The notes beneath the pieces are model-generated. The model was not told where the DNA came from, ran no database searches, and was given only the letters and a program-made list of their open reading frames with translations. A stretch of 64,000 bases of DNA from Microbacterium esteraromaticum (lineage in GTDB: Bacteria > Actinomycetota > Actinomycetes > Actinomycetales > Microbacteriaceae). Below are positions 1-8,370 of the stretch, one piece after another. The stretch covers positions 1,984,001 to 2,048,000 of the forward strand of contig NZ_JAFBBS010000001.1 of NCBI RefSeq assembly GCF_016907315.1, written 5' to 3'. Numbering within the stretch: position 1 is the stretch's first letter; each line of letters starts with the position of its first letter. The position numbers were made by a program, and so were the translations under genes.

Positions 1-199
1 TCATCGTGATGCGGAAGCCGGCGACATCGAGGTCGACGACGACGGGCTCGCCCTCGAGGCCCTTCTGGAAGTCGGGCAGCTCGTCGGGATACCTCATGGC
101 CACGCGCGCGCTCGTGAACGGCAGCGCGGCACTGTAGAACTCGCCTGCCTCGCCGGCGTTGCGGGCGAACCAGAGGTTGGGAACGATCTTCTGCGTCAT
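1..199 (-). CDS. PhnB-like VOC-superfamily protein (3' part outside window)
   Basis: Only the N-terminal 66 codons are present; the gene runs off the left edge. The protein begins MTQKIVPNLWFARNAGEAGE and continues with a stretch holding FYSAALPFTS, the opening of the PhnB-like branch of the glyoxalase/VOC fold (often annotated 3-demethylubiquinone-9 3-methyltransferase-like). An AGGAGAG ribosome site lies a few bases before the ATG at 199. The substrate cannot be inferred: the family contains many uncharacterised proteins, and the metal-binding residues of the second half are missing. It is on the same strand as the emfourin/M4 protease pair but upstream transcription from that pair would have to cross only about 15 bases, so co-transcription is possible. 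Confidence 0.75.
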   Translation of the reverse strand, partial: MTQKIVPNLWFARNAGEAGEFYSAALPFTSARVAMRYPDELPDFQKGLEGEPVVVDLDVAGFRITM

Positions 200-214
200 G
201 CTCTCTCCTGTCCT

Positions 215-574
215 TCAGGCGCCGGACTCGGCGTCGGATCCGGTGTCGGCCTCGCGCACGGCGTCGACGAGCTCCCGCCATGCGCCCTCGAGGCGCGTGT
301 CGGGAACGACCTGCTCCAGCTGCTCATCGCGCACGCGGACGTGGATGCTCCACACGAAGCGGTCGGCGCCGCGAGCATCCGGATCGAGCTGCTCGTCCCA
401 GGGGCACCGCTCGACCAGCTCGAGCCACGTGGGCGCCTGATCCGGGGCCGGTTCGGCCCGCCAGCGACGGCGGAGTCCGGCGATGCCGCCGGTGCGCACG
501 ACGGCGATGACGATGCGATCCTGCGCATCGCCCGACCCCGCGTCGTCAGCGGGGTTCTCGATCTCGTGCACCAT
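215..574 (-). CDS. Emfourin-type M4 protease inhibitor
   Basis: A 119-residue protein downstream of, and overlapping by 29 bases, the M4 metalloprotease gene. The core pattern (VVRTGGIAGLRRRW, then a WLELVERC segment, then DRFVWSIHV, and a helical C-terminus ending WRELVDAVREA) matches the emfourin family, named after the Serratia inhibitor of the thermolysin-like protease protealysin. The start was placed at MVHEIENP (574), where a GGAG lies seven bases upstream; the longer reading from 619 has no better site and runs deeper into the protease gene. There is no signal peptide, as expected for an inhibitor of a protease that also lacks one. Inference: it keeps the protease inactive in the cytoplasm or acts on it after release. 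Confidence 0.85.
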   Translation of the reverse strand: MVHEIENPADDAGSGDAQDRIVIAVVRTGGIAGLRRRWRAEPAPDQAPTWLELVERCPWDEQLDPDARGADRFVWSIHVRVRDEQLEQVVPDTRLEGAWRELVDAVREADTGSDAESGA

Positions 575-1625
575 CGATGACTCCGACCGCGATCCACGCG
601 TCGCGGACCGCTGACTCAACGGTAGCCCCGATCCCGGCTGCAGCGGAGATCGTCTTCTGAGCGAACTCCATGAAGTCGGCCGTCGACGAGAGATCGCCCG
701 TCAGAGCGCGATACCAGGCGAGCCCCGCTCCCTCCCACGCCGGGCCACCGATGCTCTTCGCCGCCAGCGCGAACGCGCGATTCGGGATGCCCGAATTGAT
801 GTGCACGCCGCCGTTGTCTTCCACCGTCTGCACGTAGTCGCGCATGTGGGCGGGCTGCGGATCCTTGCCCAGCTCGTCGTCGTCGTACGCGGTTCCCGGT
901 TCGATCACCGAGCGCAGTGCGCGCCCCTGCACCGCATCGGTGAAGATGCCCTCGCCCACCAGCCACGACGCGTCTTCTGCCGACTGGCCGAGCAGATGCT
1001 GCTCGGTGAGCGCGCCGAGCACGTCGGCGATCGACTCGTTGAGAGCACCGGACTGGTCGCGGTAGACCAGACCCGCCGTGCTCTGGATCACCCCGTGGCC
1101 GAGTTCGTGCCCGATCACCGACACCGAGCGCGTGAAGCCCACGAACACCTCTCCGTCGCCGTCGCCGAACACCATGCGAGAGCCATCCCAGAAGGCGTTG
1201 TCGTAGTCTTCGCCGTAGTGCACGGTGGCGTTCAACGGCGCTCCCGCACCGTCGAGCGAATCGCGCTCGAACGCCTCGAGCAGCATGCGGAACGTGGCAC
1301 CGAGCCCGTCGAAGGCCTCGTTGACGGTCGCGTCGGCGACCGGCTCATCGTCTTCGGCGCGCACGATCAGGCCGGGCAGAGTCTCGGTGTTCTGCGCGTC
1401 GAAGATCGTGCGGGTGGGGGCCGAGGTGACCTCGGCGACCAGCGCCCCGCTCTCATCGATCGACAACTCAAGCGCCGAATGGAACGCCGGGCGGCCGGCG
1501 ATCAGCGTCTGCCGCGCCGCCTCAGCGGCCTTCGGATAGCGCTCGGATCTCGCCAGGCGCGCCAGCAGATAACCCGGCACGATGCCCTGGTGGATGGACG
1601 TGTACGCAGCTTCTCCGGTGCTCAT
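546..1625 (-). CDS. Protealysin-like M4 family metallopeptidase
   Basis: A 359-residue thermolysin-family zinc endopeptidase. The zinc site is HELGH at residues 173-177 with the third ligand in GALNESIAD (E197), and the transition-state histidine lies in DNGGVHINSG (H275). The N-terminus has no signal peptide but a short propeptide of about 50 residues with IVPGYLLARLA, resembling the PPYLL-type motif of protealysin precursors. That places it in the short-propeptide group rather than among the classical secreted thermolysins. The emfourin inhibitor gene overlaps its 3' end, a conserved pairing for this group. The length is typical. How it would leave the cell is not evident from the sequence. 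Confidence 0.93.
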   Translation of the reverse strand: MSTGEAAYTSIHQGIVPGYLLARLARSERYPKAAEAARQTLIAGRPAFHSALELSIDESGALVAEVTSAPTRTIFDAQNTETLPGLIVRAEDDEPVADATVNEAFDGLGATFRMLLEAFERDSLDGAGAPLNATVHYGEDYDNAFWDGSRMVFGDGDGEVFVGFTRSVSVIGHELGHGVIQSTAGLVYRDQSGALNESIADVLGALTEQHLLGQSAEDASWLVGEGIFTDAVQGRALRSVIEPGTAYDDDELGKDPQPAHMRDYVQTVEDNGGVHINSGIPNRAFALAAKSIGGPAWEGAGLAWYRALTGDLSSTADFMEFAQKTISAAAGIGATVESAVRDAWIAVGVIDGARDREPR

Positions 1626-1694
1626 GTGCCGACCCTACGCCGGGGCGCGGACAACGCCCAGGGGGTCACAGGTGGGCCGCGTAGAATCGGCCCA

Positions 1695-3203
1695 ATGACC
1701 GATGCCCCTTCGCTGCCCGCCTCCGGCATCGACCCCGACGACCTCGCGACCACCCTGCGCGTGCTCGCCTCGCTCGATGAGGTCGACCAGCAGCATCCGG
1801 ACTATCTCGCCGTCCGCCGCGCCACCGCGAACATGTTCAAGGCGGTCAAGCGCGCACGTCGCAAGGAGATCCGCGACGCCATCGCCGAGGCGGACAAGGC
1901 CGTCGTCGCACGAACGGCCACCGGCGCTCCCGACCGCATCGATGACGAGACCCGAGGGCTCGACCTCGCATCCAGCGTCGTCGACGCACCCATCGCCGGC
2001 GAGCTGCTCAAGCCGCGCAACTGCTACATCTGCAAGCAGCCCTACACGCTCGTCGACGCGTTCTACCACCAGCTGTGCCCCGAATGCGCGCGGTTCAGTC
2101 ACGGCAAGCGCAACGCGCGCACCGACCTGACCGGCAAGCGCGCCCTGCTCACCGGCGGTCGCGCGAAGATCGGCATGCACATCGCGCTGCGCCTGCTGCG
2201 CGACGGTGCGCACCTGACCATCACGACCCGCTTTCCGCGCGACGCCGTCCGCCGGTTCTCGTCGCTGCCCGACGCCTCCGACTGGCTGCACAGGCTTCGC
2301 GTCGTCGGCATCGACCTGCGCGACCCCGCGCAGGTGATCGGACTCGCCGATTCGGTCGCGGCCCAGGGGCCGCTCGACATCCTCATCAACAACGCGGCCC
2401 AGACCGTGCGGCGCTCGCCCGGTGCGTATTCGCTGCTGGCGGATGCCGAGCTGCAGCCCCTTCCCGACGGCCCGCTGCCCGAGATGGAGACCTTCGGGCA
2501 CACCGCCGACCCGCACCCTCAGGCGCTGCAGGCCTCGGTCGACGCGCACCCTCTGCTGTCGGTCGCGGCCCTCGGCGGAACGGTCGCCGAGCAGGGCGGT
2601 CAGGCGCTCACGGCAGAGGACCTCGCTCGTCTCGCCATGGCGCCAGGATCGTCGTCGCTGGTGAAGCACGCCGACGGCACGGCGATCGACGCCGGCGGAC
2701 TGGTGCCGGACGTGAACCGCGTGAACAGCTGGGTGCAGTCGATCGATCAGGTCGACCCGCTCGAGATGCTCGAGGTGCAGCTGTGCAACACCACGGCCCC
2801 CTTCCTGCTGATCAGCCGGCTGCGGGCGTCGATGGCGGCGTCGACCGCGCGCCGCAAGTACATCGTCAACGTGTCGGCGATGGAGGGACAGTTCTCCCGC
2901 CGGTACAAGGGGCCTGGGCACCCGCACACCAACATGGCCAAGGCCGCACTGAACATGCTCACCCGCACGAGCGCCGGCGAGATGCTCGAGACCGACGGCA
3001 TCCTCATGACCGCGGTCGACACCGGGTGGATCACCGACGAGCGCCCGCACTTCACCAAGGTGCGACTGGCCGAAGAGGGCTTCCACGCCCCGCTCGACCT
3101 CGTCGACGGCGCCGCCCGCGTGTACGACCCGATCGTGCAGGGCGAGGCGGGCGTCGACCTGCAGGGCGTGTTCCTGAAGGACTACCAGCCGAGCCCCTGG
3201 TGA
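1695..3203 (+). CDS. SDR-family oxidoreductase with N-terminal zinc ribbon
   Basis: A 502-residue protein in two parts. Residues 1-140 hold a helical segment and a CxxC...CxxC knuckle (C110, C113, C128, C131), likely binding zinc. From about 145 a short-chain dehydrogenase fold follows, with TGGRAKIG (153-160) as the dinucleotide-binding glycine motif and NNAA at 232-235. A stretch of roughly 100 residues between NNAA and the following helix is longer than in usual SDRs. Ser394 sits in NVSAMEG, but the usual YxxxK is TNMAK, with Thr412 where tyrosine is expected and Lys416 kept. The start at 1695 follows the divergent protease promoter region; the longer open frame upstream is antisense to the M4 gene. 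Substrate unknown. Confidence 0.85.
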   Translation: MTDAPSLPASGIDPDDLATTLRVLASLDEVDQQHPDYLAVRRATANMFKAVKRARRKEIRDAIAEADKAVVARTATGAPDRIDDETRGLDLASSVVDAPIAGELLKPRNCYICKQPYTLVDAFYHQLCPECARFSHGKRNARTDLTGKRALLTGGRAKIGMHIALRLLRDGAHLTITTRFPRDAVRRFSSLPDASDWLHRLRVVGIDLRDPAQVIGLADSVAAQGPLDILINNAAQTVRRSPGAYSLLADAELQPLPDGPLPEMETFGHTADPHPQALQASVDAHPLLSVAALGGTVAEQGGQALTAEDLARLAMAPGSSSLVKHADGTAIDAGGLVPDVNRVNSWVQSIDQVDPLEMLEVQLCNTTAPFLLISRLRASMAASTARRKYIVNVSAMEGQFSRRYKGPGHPHTNMAKAALNMLTRTSAGEMLETDGILMTAVDTGWITDERPHFTKVRLAEEGFHAPLDLVDGAARVYDPIVQGEAGVDLQGVFLKDYQPSPW

Positions 3204-3241
3204 GCTGGGCTGCGGCCGGGGCCGCGCTGCGCTCCGACGAG

Positions 3242-4324
3242 TCAGGCTGAAGGCCGCGGCAGCCACACGGTCACGTTGAGCCCGCCCGCGTCGCGAGGCG
3301 TGAGCACCAGTGTGCCGCCGTGCGCCTGCGCGATGCGCTGAGCGATCGCGAGACCCAGCCCCACGCCCACGTGATCCTGGTCGCGCTCGCGCTCGGCGCC
3401 GCGCTGGAACGGCTCGGCGAGCGTCGGTACGAGATCGGGGGCGAGCACCTCGCCGGTGTTCTCGACGACGAGCGCGACTCCCTGCGGCCGCACATGCGTG
3501 CGCACTCCGACGACCCCGCCGGATGCCAGATTGTGCACGATCGCGTTGTGCACGAGATTCATGATCAGCTGCTGCAGCAGCGCGGCCGATCCGAGGGCGT
3601 GCGCGGCCTGGCCCCCGACCTCCAGAGAGACCGCGCGGCGATCGGCGAGCGGCGCCAGCGTCTCGACCGCCTCCTCAGCCAGCAGCGACAGGTCGACCGG
3701 CTCGCTGGCGAACGCCCGCCGGTCGGCGCGGCTGAGGAGGAGGAGCGCCTCGGTGAGATCGATCGCCCTGGCGTTCACCTCGGTCAGACGGTCGATCAGG
3801 GCATCCGGATCCCGATGCGGATCGGCGCGGGCGACCTCGAGCAGCGCCTGCGAGATCGCGAGCGGGGTGCGCAGCTCGTGCGAGGCGTTCGCCGCGAACC
3901 GCTTCTGCTCGGCCATGTTGGCCTCGAGCCTCTCGAGCATGCCGTCGAACACGTCGGCCAGATCGCGGAACTCGTCACCGCGACCCTCCATCGCGATCCG
4001 GTGCGACAGCGACCCCTCGGCGGCGAGGCGCGCGGCTCTGCCGATGCGGTCGAGCGGCGCGAGCATTCGCCCCGCCAGCAGCCATCCGCCACCCACGCCG
4101 ATCAGAAGCAGCACGACCAGCGCGACCACCACCGCGGGAGTGAACGCGCGCACCAGATCCGACCGGTTCGGCACGAACCGGTCGGCGATGATCGCGCCGT
4201 CTGGCACGTATCGCAGCAGCCAGGCCGCCACCACCGTCAGCAGCACCGCGCCGGACACCACGACGATCGCGGCGTAGCTCAGCGTCAGCTTCCACCGGGC
4301 ACTGAGGCCCCTCGGCCTAGGCAT
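3242..4324 (-). CDS. Sensor histidine kinase (HAMP, HisKA, HATPase)
   Basis: A 360-residue membrane kinase. Two transmembrane segments (about 14-38 and 62-84) enclose a short extracytoplasmic loop of some 25 residues, followed by a HAMP linker, the phosphoacceptor motif SHELRTP with His149, and a C-terminal ATPase domain with an HNAIVHN N-box and a GVGLGLAIAQRIAQAHGG G-box. It shares eight bases with the upstream response regulator gene, so the two are translationally coupled. The small sensing loop suggests it senses within or near the membrane. The divergent D,D-carboxypeptidase suggests a cell-envelope role, which is inference only. Confidence 0.93.
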   Translation of the reverse strand: MPRPRGLSARWKLTLSYAAIVVVSGAVLLTVVAAWLLRYVPDGAIIADRFVPNRSDLVRAFTPAVVVALVVLLLIGVGGGWLLAGRMLAPLDRIGRAARLAAEGSLSHRIAMEGRGDEFRDLADVFDGMLERLEANMAEQKRFAANASHELRTPLAISQALLEVARADPHRDPDALIDRLTEVNARAIDLTEALLLLSRADRRAFASEPVDLSLLAEEAVETLAPLADRRAVSLEVGGQAAHALGSAALLQQLIMNLVHNAIVHNLASGGVVGVRTHVRPQGVALVVENTGEVLAPDLVPTLAEPFQRGAERERDQDHVGVGLGLAIAQRIAQAHGGTLVLTPRDAGGLNVTVWLPRPSA

Positions 4325-4982
4325 CCGCGTCGATCCGGTAGCCGACGCCGGGCACGGTCAGGATCAGCCACGGCTCGCCCAGGCGCTTGCGCAGCGACGA
4401 GACCGTGATGCGCACCGCGTTCGTGAACGGGTCGGCGTTCTCGTCCCACGCCCGTTCGAGCAGCTCCTCGGCGCTGACCACGCCGCCGCCCGCGTCGACG
4501 AGCACCTCGAGAACCGCGAACTGCTTGCGGGTGAGTGCGACGTAGCGGTCGTCGCGGAACACCTCGCGCCGGAACGGATCGAGCCGCAGCCCCGCCAGCT
4601 CGCGCACCGGCGGCCGTGCATGCTGCCGCCTCCGGTCGAGCGCGCGCAGCCGCAGCACCAGCTCACGCAGCTCGAACGGCTTGGTGAGGTAGTCGTCGGC
4701 ACCGATCTCGAAACCCGACGCCTTATCGTCGAGTCGGTCGGCAGCGGTGAGCATGATGATCGGGATGCCGCTTCCCCCCGCCACGATCGAGCGGGCGACG
4801 TCATCGCCCGAGGGACCGGGGATGTCGCGGTCGAGCACGGCGATGTCGTAGGCGTTGATGCTGAGCAGCTCGAGCGCCGTGTCGCCGTCGCCGGCGATGT
4901 CGGAGGCGATCGCCTCTAGCCGCAGAGCGTCTCGGACGGCTTCGGCGAGGTAGGGCTCGTCCTCGACGATCAGCACGCGCAT
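4317..4982 (-). CDS. OmpR/PhoB-family response regulator
   Basis: A 221-residue regulator with an N-terminal receiver (acidic pocket E7/D8, phosphoacceptor D51 in AVLDRDIPG, and TKPF switch lysine) and a C-terminal winged-helix domain with the NAVRITVSSLRKRLG recognition region and a GVGYRID end. Start at 4982: MRVLIVEDEP is the canonical opening of the receiver, and the in-frame extension to 5078 would run through the operator-like repeat and the divergent gene. It is followed by the kinase with an eight-base overlap. The tandem 11-bp repeat just upstream (5006-5027) is a good candidate for autoregulation and for control of the divergent carboxypeptidase. Confidence 0.94.
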   Translation of the reverse strand: MRVLIVEDEPYLAEAVRDALRLEAIASDIAGDGDTALELLSINAYDIAVLDRDIPGPSGDDVARSIVAGGSGIPIIMLTAADRLDDKASGFEIGADDYLTKPFELRELVLRLRALDRRRQHARPPVRELAGLRLDPFRREVFRDDRYVALTRKQFAVLEVLVDAGGGVVSAEELLERAWDENADPFTNAVRITVSSLRKRLGEPWLILTVPGVGYRIDADA

Positions 4983-5005
4983 GAGAAGGATCCTACGCAG
5001 GCGGG

Positions 5006-5027
5006 CATATCGGGAACATATCGAGAA
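5006..5027. promoter_or_regulatory. Tandem 11-bp direct repeat, probable response-regulator operator
   Basis: CATATCGGGAA at 5006-5016 is followed directly by CATATCGAGAA at 5017-5027, ten of eleven bases identical. A further partial match (CATACGG) begins at 5031. OmpR/PhoB-type regulators bind head-to-tail half sites about one helical turn apart, so the period fits. The site lies in the 88-base gap between the response regulator gene and the divergent carboxypeptidase gene, and could serve both. Confidence 0.6.
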
Positions 5028-5070
5028 CCGCATACGGCGTGGCAACGCGCGCACGAGTCGACTGGATGCC

Positions 5071-5709
5071 ATGACCACAGCTCAGGCATCCGGATCCGGC
5101 CGCAGTGCGGCACTCATCGCGACGCTCGTCGTCGCCGCTGCGGCGCTGGTGTTCGTTCTGCTGCAGGCGCCGAACGCCATCTCGGCGAGCACGTTCACGA
5201 CTCCGATCGGGCCCGTGTCGACCGTGCAGGAGCGGGGCGAGGCCGCGGCGGACGGCCGGATCACCGCCGCCGACGGCCAGATCGAAGCGGGTTCGGCGCT
5301 GAGTCTCTACGACGGATCGCCGGCGGTGGCCGGCCTCGATGGCGCACTGCTCGACGCCGTGCGCACCGCGGCCGCCGCAGCCGCGGAAGACGGGGTCGAC
5401 CTGCGCGTGAACAGCGGCTGGCGCTCGCCCGAGCTGCAGCAGCTTCTGCTCGATGAGGCGGTGGGCACGTACGGCTCGGCGCAGGAGGCGGCCCGGTGGG
5501 TGGCGACACCGGAGACCTCGGAGCACGTGTCGGGGGATGCCATCGACATCGGTCCGTGGCAGAGCGCCGAGTGGCTGGGGCGCAACGGTGCGGCATTCGG
5601 GCTGTGCCAGGTGTACGAGAACGAGCCGTGGCACTTCGAGCTGCGACCGGACGCTGCGGTCGACGGGTGCCCGCGGATGTACCGGGACCCGACGGAGCGG
5701 GTGAGGTGA
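5071..5709 (+). CDS. M15-family (VanY-like) D-alanyl-D-alanine carboxypeptidase
   Basis: A 212-residue protein with one N-terminal transmembrane segment (about residues 12-32) and an extracytoplasmic peptidase domain. The M15B zinc signature is present: SGWRSPELQ near 115-123, SEHVSGDAID with H152 and D159, and the catalytic pair E185/H188 in NEPWHFEL. The predicted role is trimming the terminal D-Ala of peptidoglycan stem peptides outside the membrane. Start at 5071 chosen because it gives the hydrophobic anchor near the N-terminus; the frame open from 4981 lies in the operator region. Divergent from a two-component system that may control it. There is no vanHAX nearby, so this is not evidence of glycopeptide resistance. 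Confidence 0.9.
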   Translation: MTTAQASGSGRSAALIATLVVAAAALVFVLLQAPNAISASTFTTPIGPVSTVQERGEAAADGRITAADGQIEAGSALSLYDGSPAVAGLDGALLDAVRTAAAAAAEDGVDLRVNSGWRSPELQQLLLDEAVGTYGSAQEAARWVATPETSEHVSGDAIDIGPWQSAEWLGRNGAAFGLCQVYENEPWHFELRPDAAVDGCPRMYRDPTERVR

Positions 5710-5739
5710 GCCGCGGCGGGCATCAGGCCGGCAGACCGG

Positions 5740-8232
5740 TCACAGGCGCGCGACGCCGGTCACCGTGACGACCGCCTCGCCCGCCTCGTCGGATGCCGCG
5801 AGGTCGACGACGGCGGAGATGCCCCAGTCGTGGTCACCCGCGGGGTCTGCGATGATCTGGCGGACCTTCCACTCGCTCGCGCCCTGATCGATGAGCAGCA
5901 GCTGGGGGCTGCGGGCGTCGGCGCCGGTGAGGATCTCGTCGTGCTCGGCGAAGTACGCGTCGAGGGCTGCGTCCCAGCCCGAGACGCCGAAGTCGGGGTC
6001 GAGGGATGCCAGCGACTCGACGTCTTCACGCGCGGCGAGCTGCACGCGGCGGAACATCTCGTTGCGAACCAGCACACGGAACGCGCGTGTGTTGGAGCTG
6101 AGGCGCTGGGGGGCAGGCGGGACGACCGGCTCATCCGGACGGTCGAACCGGCCGTTGTCGACACCGGCGATGAGCTCGGACCACTCATCGAGCAGGCTCG
6201 AGTCGACCTGGCGCACGAGCTCGCCGAGCCACTCGATCAGGTCGTGCAGGTCTTCGGTCTTGAGGTGCTCGGGGATGGTCTGCGACGCCGCGCGATAGGC
6301 ATCCGACAGATAGCGGAGCACCACCCCCTCAGAGCGCGCGACCTTGTAATAGGCGACGTATTCCCCGAACGACATGGCCCGCTCGTACATGTCGCGAACG
6401 ACCGACTTCGGACGCAGCTCGAAGTCACGGATCCACGGCTGCGACGAGCTGAACGTCTCGAAGGCGGCGCCGAGCAGCTCGTCGAGCGGCTTCGGGTAGG
6501 TGATCTGCTCGAGCAGCTCCATGCGCTCGTCGTACTCGATGCCCTCGGCCTTCATCGCGCCGACCGCCTCGCCGCGCGCCTGGAACTCCTGCTGGCTGAG
6601 GATCGCGCGCGGGTCGTCGAGCGTCGACTCCACGATCGAGATCATGTCGAGCGCGAAGACCGGCGACTCGGGATCGAGAAGCTCGAAGGCCGCGAGAGCG
6701 AAGGGGGAGAGGGGCTGGTTGAGAGCGAAGTTGGGCTGCAGGTCGACAGTCAGTCGCACGGTCCCATCGACGCGCTCCACGACGCCCGACTGCAGCAGCG
6801 TGCGGTAGATGCCGAGCGCGCGCAGCGCCAGCAGACGCTGGTTCGCCCTCGACTCGTGATTGTCATATATCAGCGAGCGCATATTGCCGAACACGTCGCC
6901 GCCCCTGGCGATCACGTTCAGCACCATGGCGCTCGTGATCTGCATGTGCGAGGTGAGGGTCTCGGGCTGCGAGGTGATCAGCTTCTGGAACGACGGTTCT
7001 CCCCACGACACGAAACCGTCGGGAGCCTTCTTGCGGATGATCTTGCGCTTCTTCTTCGGATCGTCGCCGGCCTTCTTCACCGCCGCGAGGTTCTCGCTCT
7101 CGTGCTCGGGCGCCTGCGCGACCACGGTTCCGGCGGTGTCGTACCCGGCGCGACCCGCGCGACCAGCGACCTGATGGAACTCGCGAGCGTTCAGCTGCCG
7201 CATCCGCTTGCCGTCGAACTTCGTCAGCGCCGTCAGCAGCACCGTGCGGATCGGCACGTTGATGCCCACGCCGAGGGTGTCGGTGCCGCAGATCACCCGC
7301 AGCATGCCGCGCTGGGCCAGCTGCTCGACCAGGCGACGGTACTTCGGCAGCATGCCGGCATGGTGCACGCCGATGCCGAGCCGCAGCAGCCGCGAGAGGG
7401 TCTTGCCGAACGCCGTCGTGAACCGGAAGTCGCCGATCAGCTCGGCGATCTCGTCACGCTGCTCGCGGGTGGCGACCTTGGCGCTCGCCAGCGCCTGCGC
7501 CCGCTCCATCGCGGCGGCCTGCGAGAAGTGCACGATGTAGACAGGCGCCTGGCCGGTCGACAGAAGCTCGTCGATCGTCTCGTGGATGGGCGTCGTCTCG
7601 TAATAGAAGTGCAGCGGCACCGGGCGCTCGACACCCGTGACGTCGGCGGTCTCGCGGCCCGTGCGGCGGGTGAGGTCTTCGGCGAGACCCGTGACGTCGC
7701 CGAGGGTCGCCGACATGAGCACGAACTGCGTCTGCGGCAGCTCGAGCAGCGGCACCTGCCAGGCCCAGCCGCGGTCGGGGTCGCCGTAGAAGTGGAACTC
7801 GTCCATCACGACCTGCCCCACATCGGCGTCGGGCCCCTCGCGCAGGGCGAGATTCGCGAGGATCTCGGCCGTGCAGCACACGATCGGGGCATCGGCGTTC
7901 ACCGACGAGTCGCCGGTGACCATGCCGACGCTCTCGGCGCCGAACACATCGACCAGTGCGAAGAACTTCTCGCTGACCAGGGCCTTGATGGGGGCGGTGT
8001 AGTACGTGCGGCGCCCGTCGGCGAGGGCCGCGAAGTGCGCCGCCGTCGCGACCAGAGACTTCCCGGTGCCGGTGGGTGTCGAGAGGATGAGGTTCTTCCC
8101 CGAGACGATCTCGATCACCGCCTCGTCCTGAGCGGGGTAGAGGCTGATGCCGGTCGACTCCGCCCATTCCACGAAGGCCAGGTAGACGGCATCCGGATCG
8201 GCGCCGCGGATGAGGGAGGGATCGAGAGGCAT
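5740..8232 (-). CDS. DEAD/DEAH-box RNA helicase, DUF3516 family
   Basis: An 830-residue superfamily 2 helicase. The first half carries the Walker A TPTGTGKS (52-59), the Walker B variant VMDEFHFYGD, the SAT motif LMSATL, and in the second RecA lobe GTDTLGVGINVPIRTV and HQVAGRAGRAGYDT. The second half is the actinobacterial DUF3516-type extension. The architecture resembles Ski2/Mtr4-like helicases, suggesting RNA unwinding or turnover. The frame is intact and of normal length for the family. A lysine/arginine-rich insert (DDPKKKRKIIRKK) lies just after the second helicase lobe and may contact nucleic acid. It is transcribed away from a palindromic element at 8265-8343. Confidence 0.92.
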   Translation of the reverse strand: MPLDPSLIRGADPDAVYLAFVEWAESTGISLYPAQDEAVIEIVSGKNLILSTPTGTGKSLVATAAHFAALADGRRTYYTAPIKALVSEKFFALVDVFGAESVGMVTGDSSVNADAPIVCCTAEILANLALREGPDADVGQVVMDEFHFYGDPDRGWAWQVPLLELPQTQFVLMSATLGDVTGLAEDLTRRTGRETADVTGVERPVPLHFYYETTPIHETIDELLSTGQAPVYIVHFSQAAAMERAQALASAKVATREQRDEIAELIGDFRFTTAFGKTLSRLLRLGIGVHHAGMLPKYRRLVEQLAQRGMLRVICGTDTLGVGINVPIRTVLLTALTKFDGKRMRQLNAREFHQVAGRAGRAGYDTAGTVVAQAPEHESENLAAVKKAGDDPKKKRKIIRKKAPDGFVSWGEPSFQKLITSQPETLTSHMQITSAMVLNVIARGGDVFGNMRSLIYDNHESRANQRLLALRALGIYRTLLQSGVVERVDGTVRLTVDLQPNFALNQPLSPFALAAFELLDPESPVFALDMISIVESTLDDPRAILSQQEFQARGEAVGAMKAEGIEYDERMELLEQITYPKPLDELLGAAFETFSSSQPWIRDFELRPKSVVRDMYERAMSFGEYVAYYKVARSEGVVLRYLSDAYRAASQTIPEHLKTEDLHDLIEWLGELVRQVDSSLLDEWSELIAGVDNGRFDRPDEPVVPPAPQRLSSNTRAFRVLVRNEMFRRVQLAAREDVESLASLDPDFGVSGWDAALDAYFAEHDEILTGADARSPQLLLIDQGASEWKVRQIIADPAGDHDWGISAVVDLAASDEAGEAVVTVTGVARL

Positions 8233-8264
8233 GATGCTTCGATCCTTTCACGCGGCTCGACGTC

Positions 8265-8343
8265 CACAATTCAGGATCAGCGGGTGCTTCCGGGCCCTGT
8301 GCGGGCCGGTGCCAACGAACGGCGGCAGCTCTCCTGAGTTGTG
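8265..8343. repeat. Palindromic intergenic element with ACAA(C/T)TCAGGA ends, copy 1
   Basis: The ends CACAATTCAGGA (8265-8276) and TCCTGAGTTGTG (8332-8343) are inverted repeats with one mismatch, separated by a GC-rich core with its own short hairpins. The same ends recur at 17063-17140. It fills most of the 138-base gap between the helicase start and the end of the PhnA-like gene. It could be a REP-like element or act as a terminator for the PhnA-like gene. Confidence 0.6.
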
Positions 8344-8370
8344 AACGCCACGAGGCGCAGTCTGGTTCGG

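Noticed and set aside
4317..5709. VanRS/VanY-like arrangement as a glycopeptide resistance locus
   Set aside because: No vanH, vanA/B ligase or vanX is present. A two-component system beside a carboxypeptidase is better read as ordinary wall remodelling.
5830..8337. 835-codon plus-strand frame opposite the DUF3516 helicase
   Set aside because: Antisense shadow of a complete helicase with all motifs; composition is typical of GC-bias artefacts.
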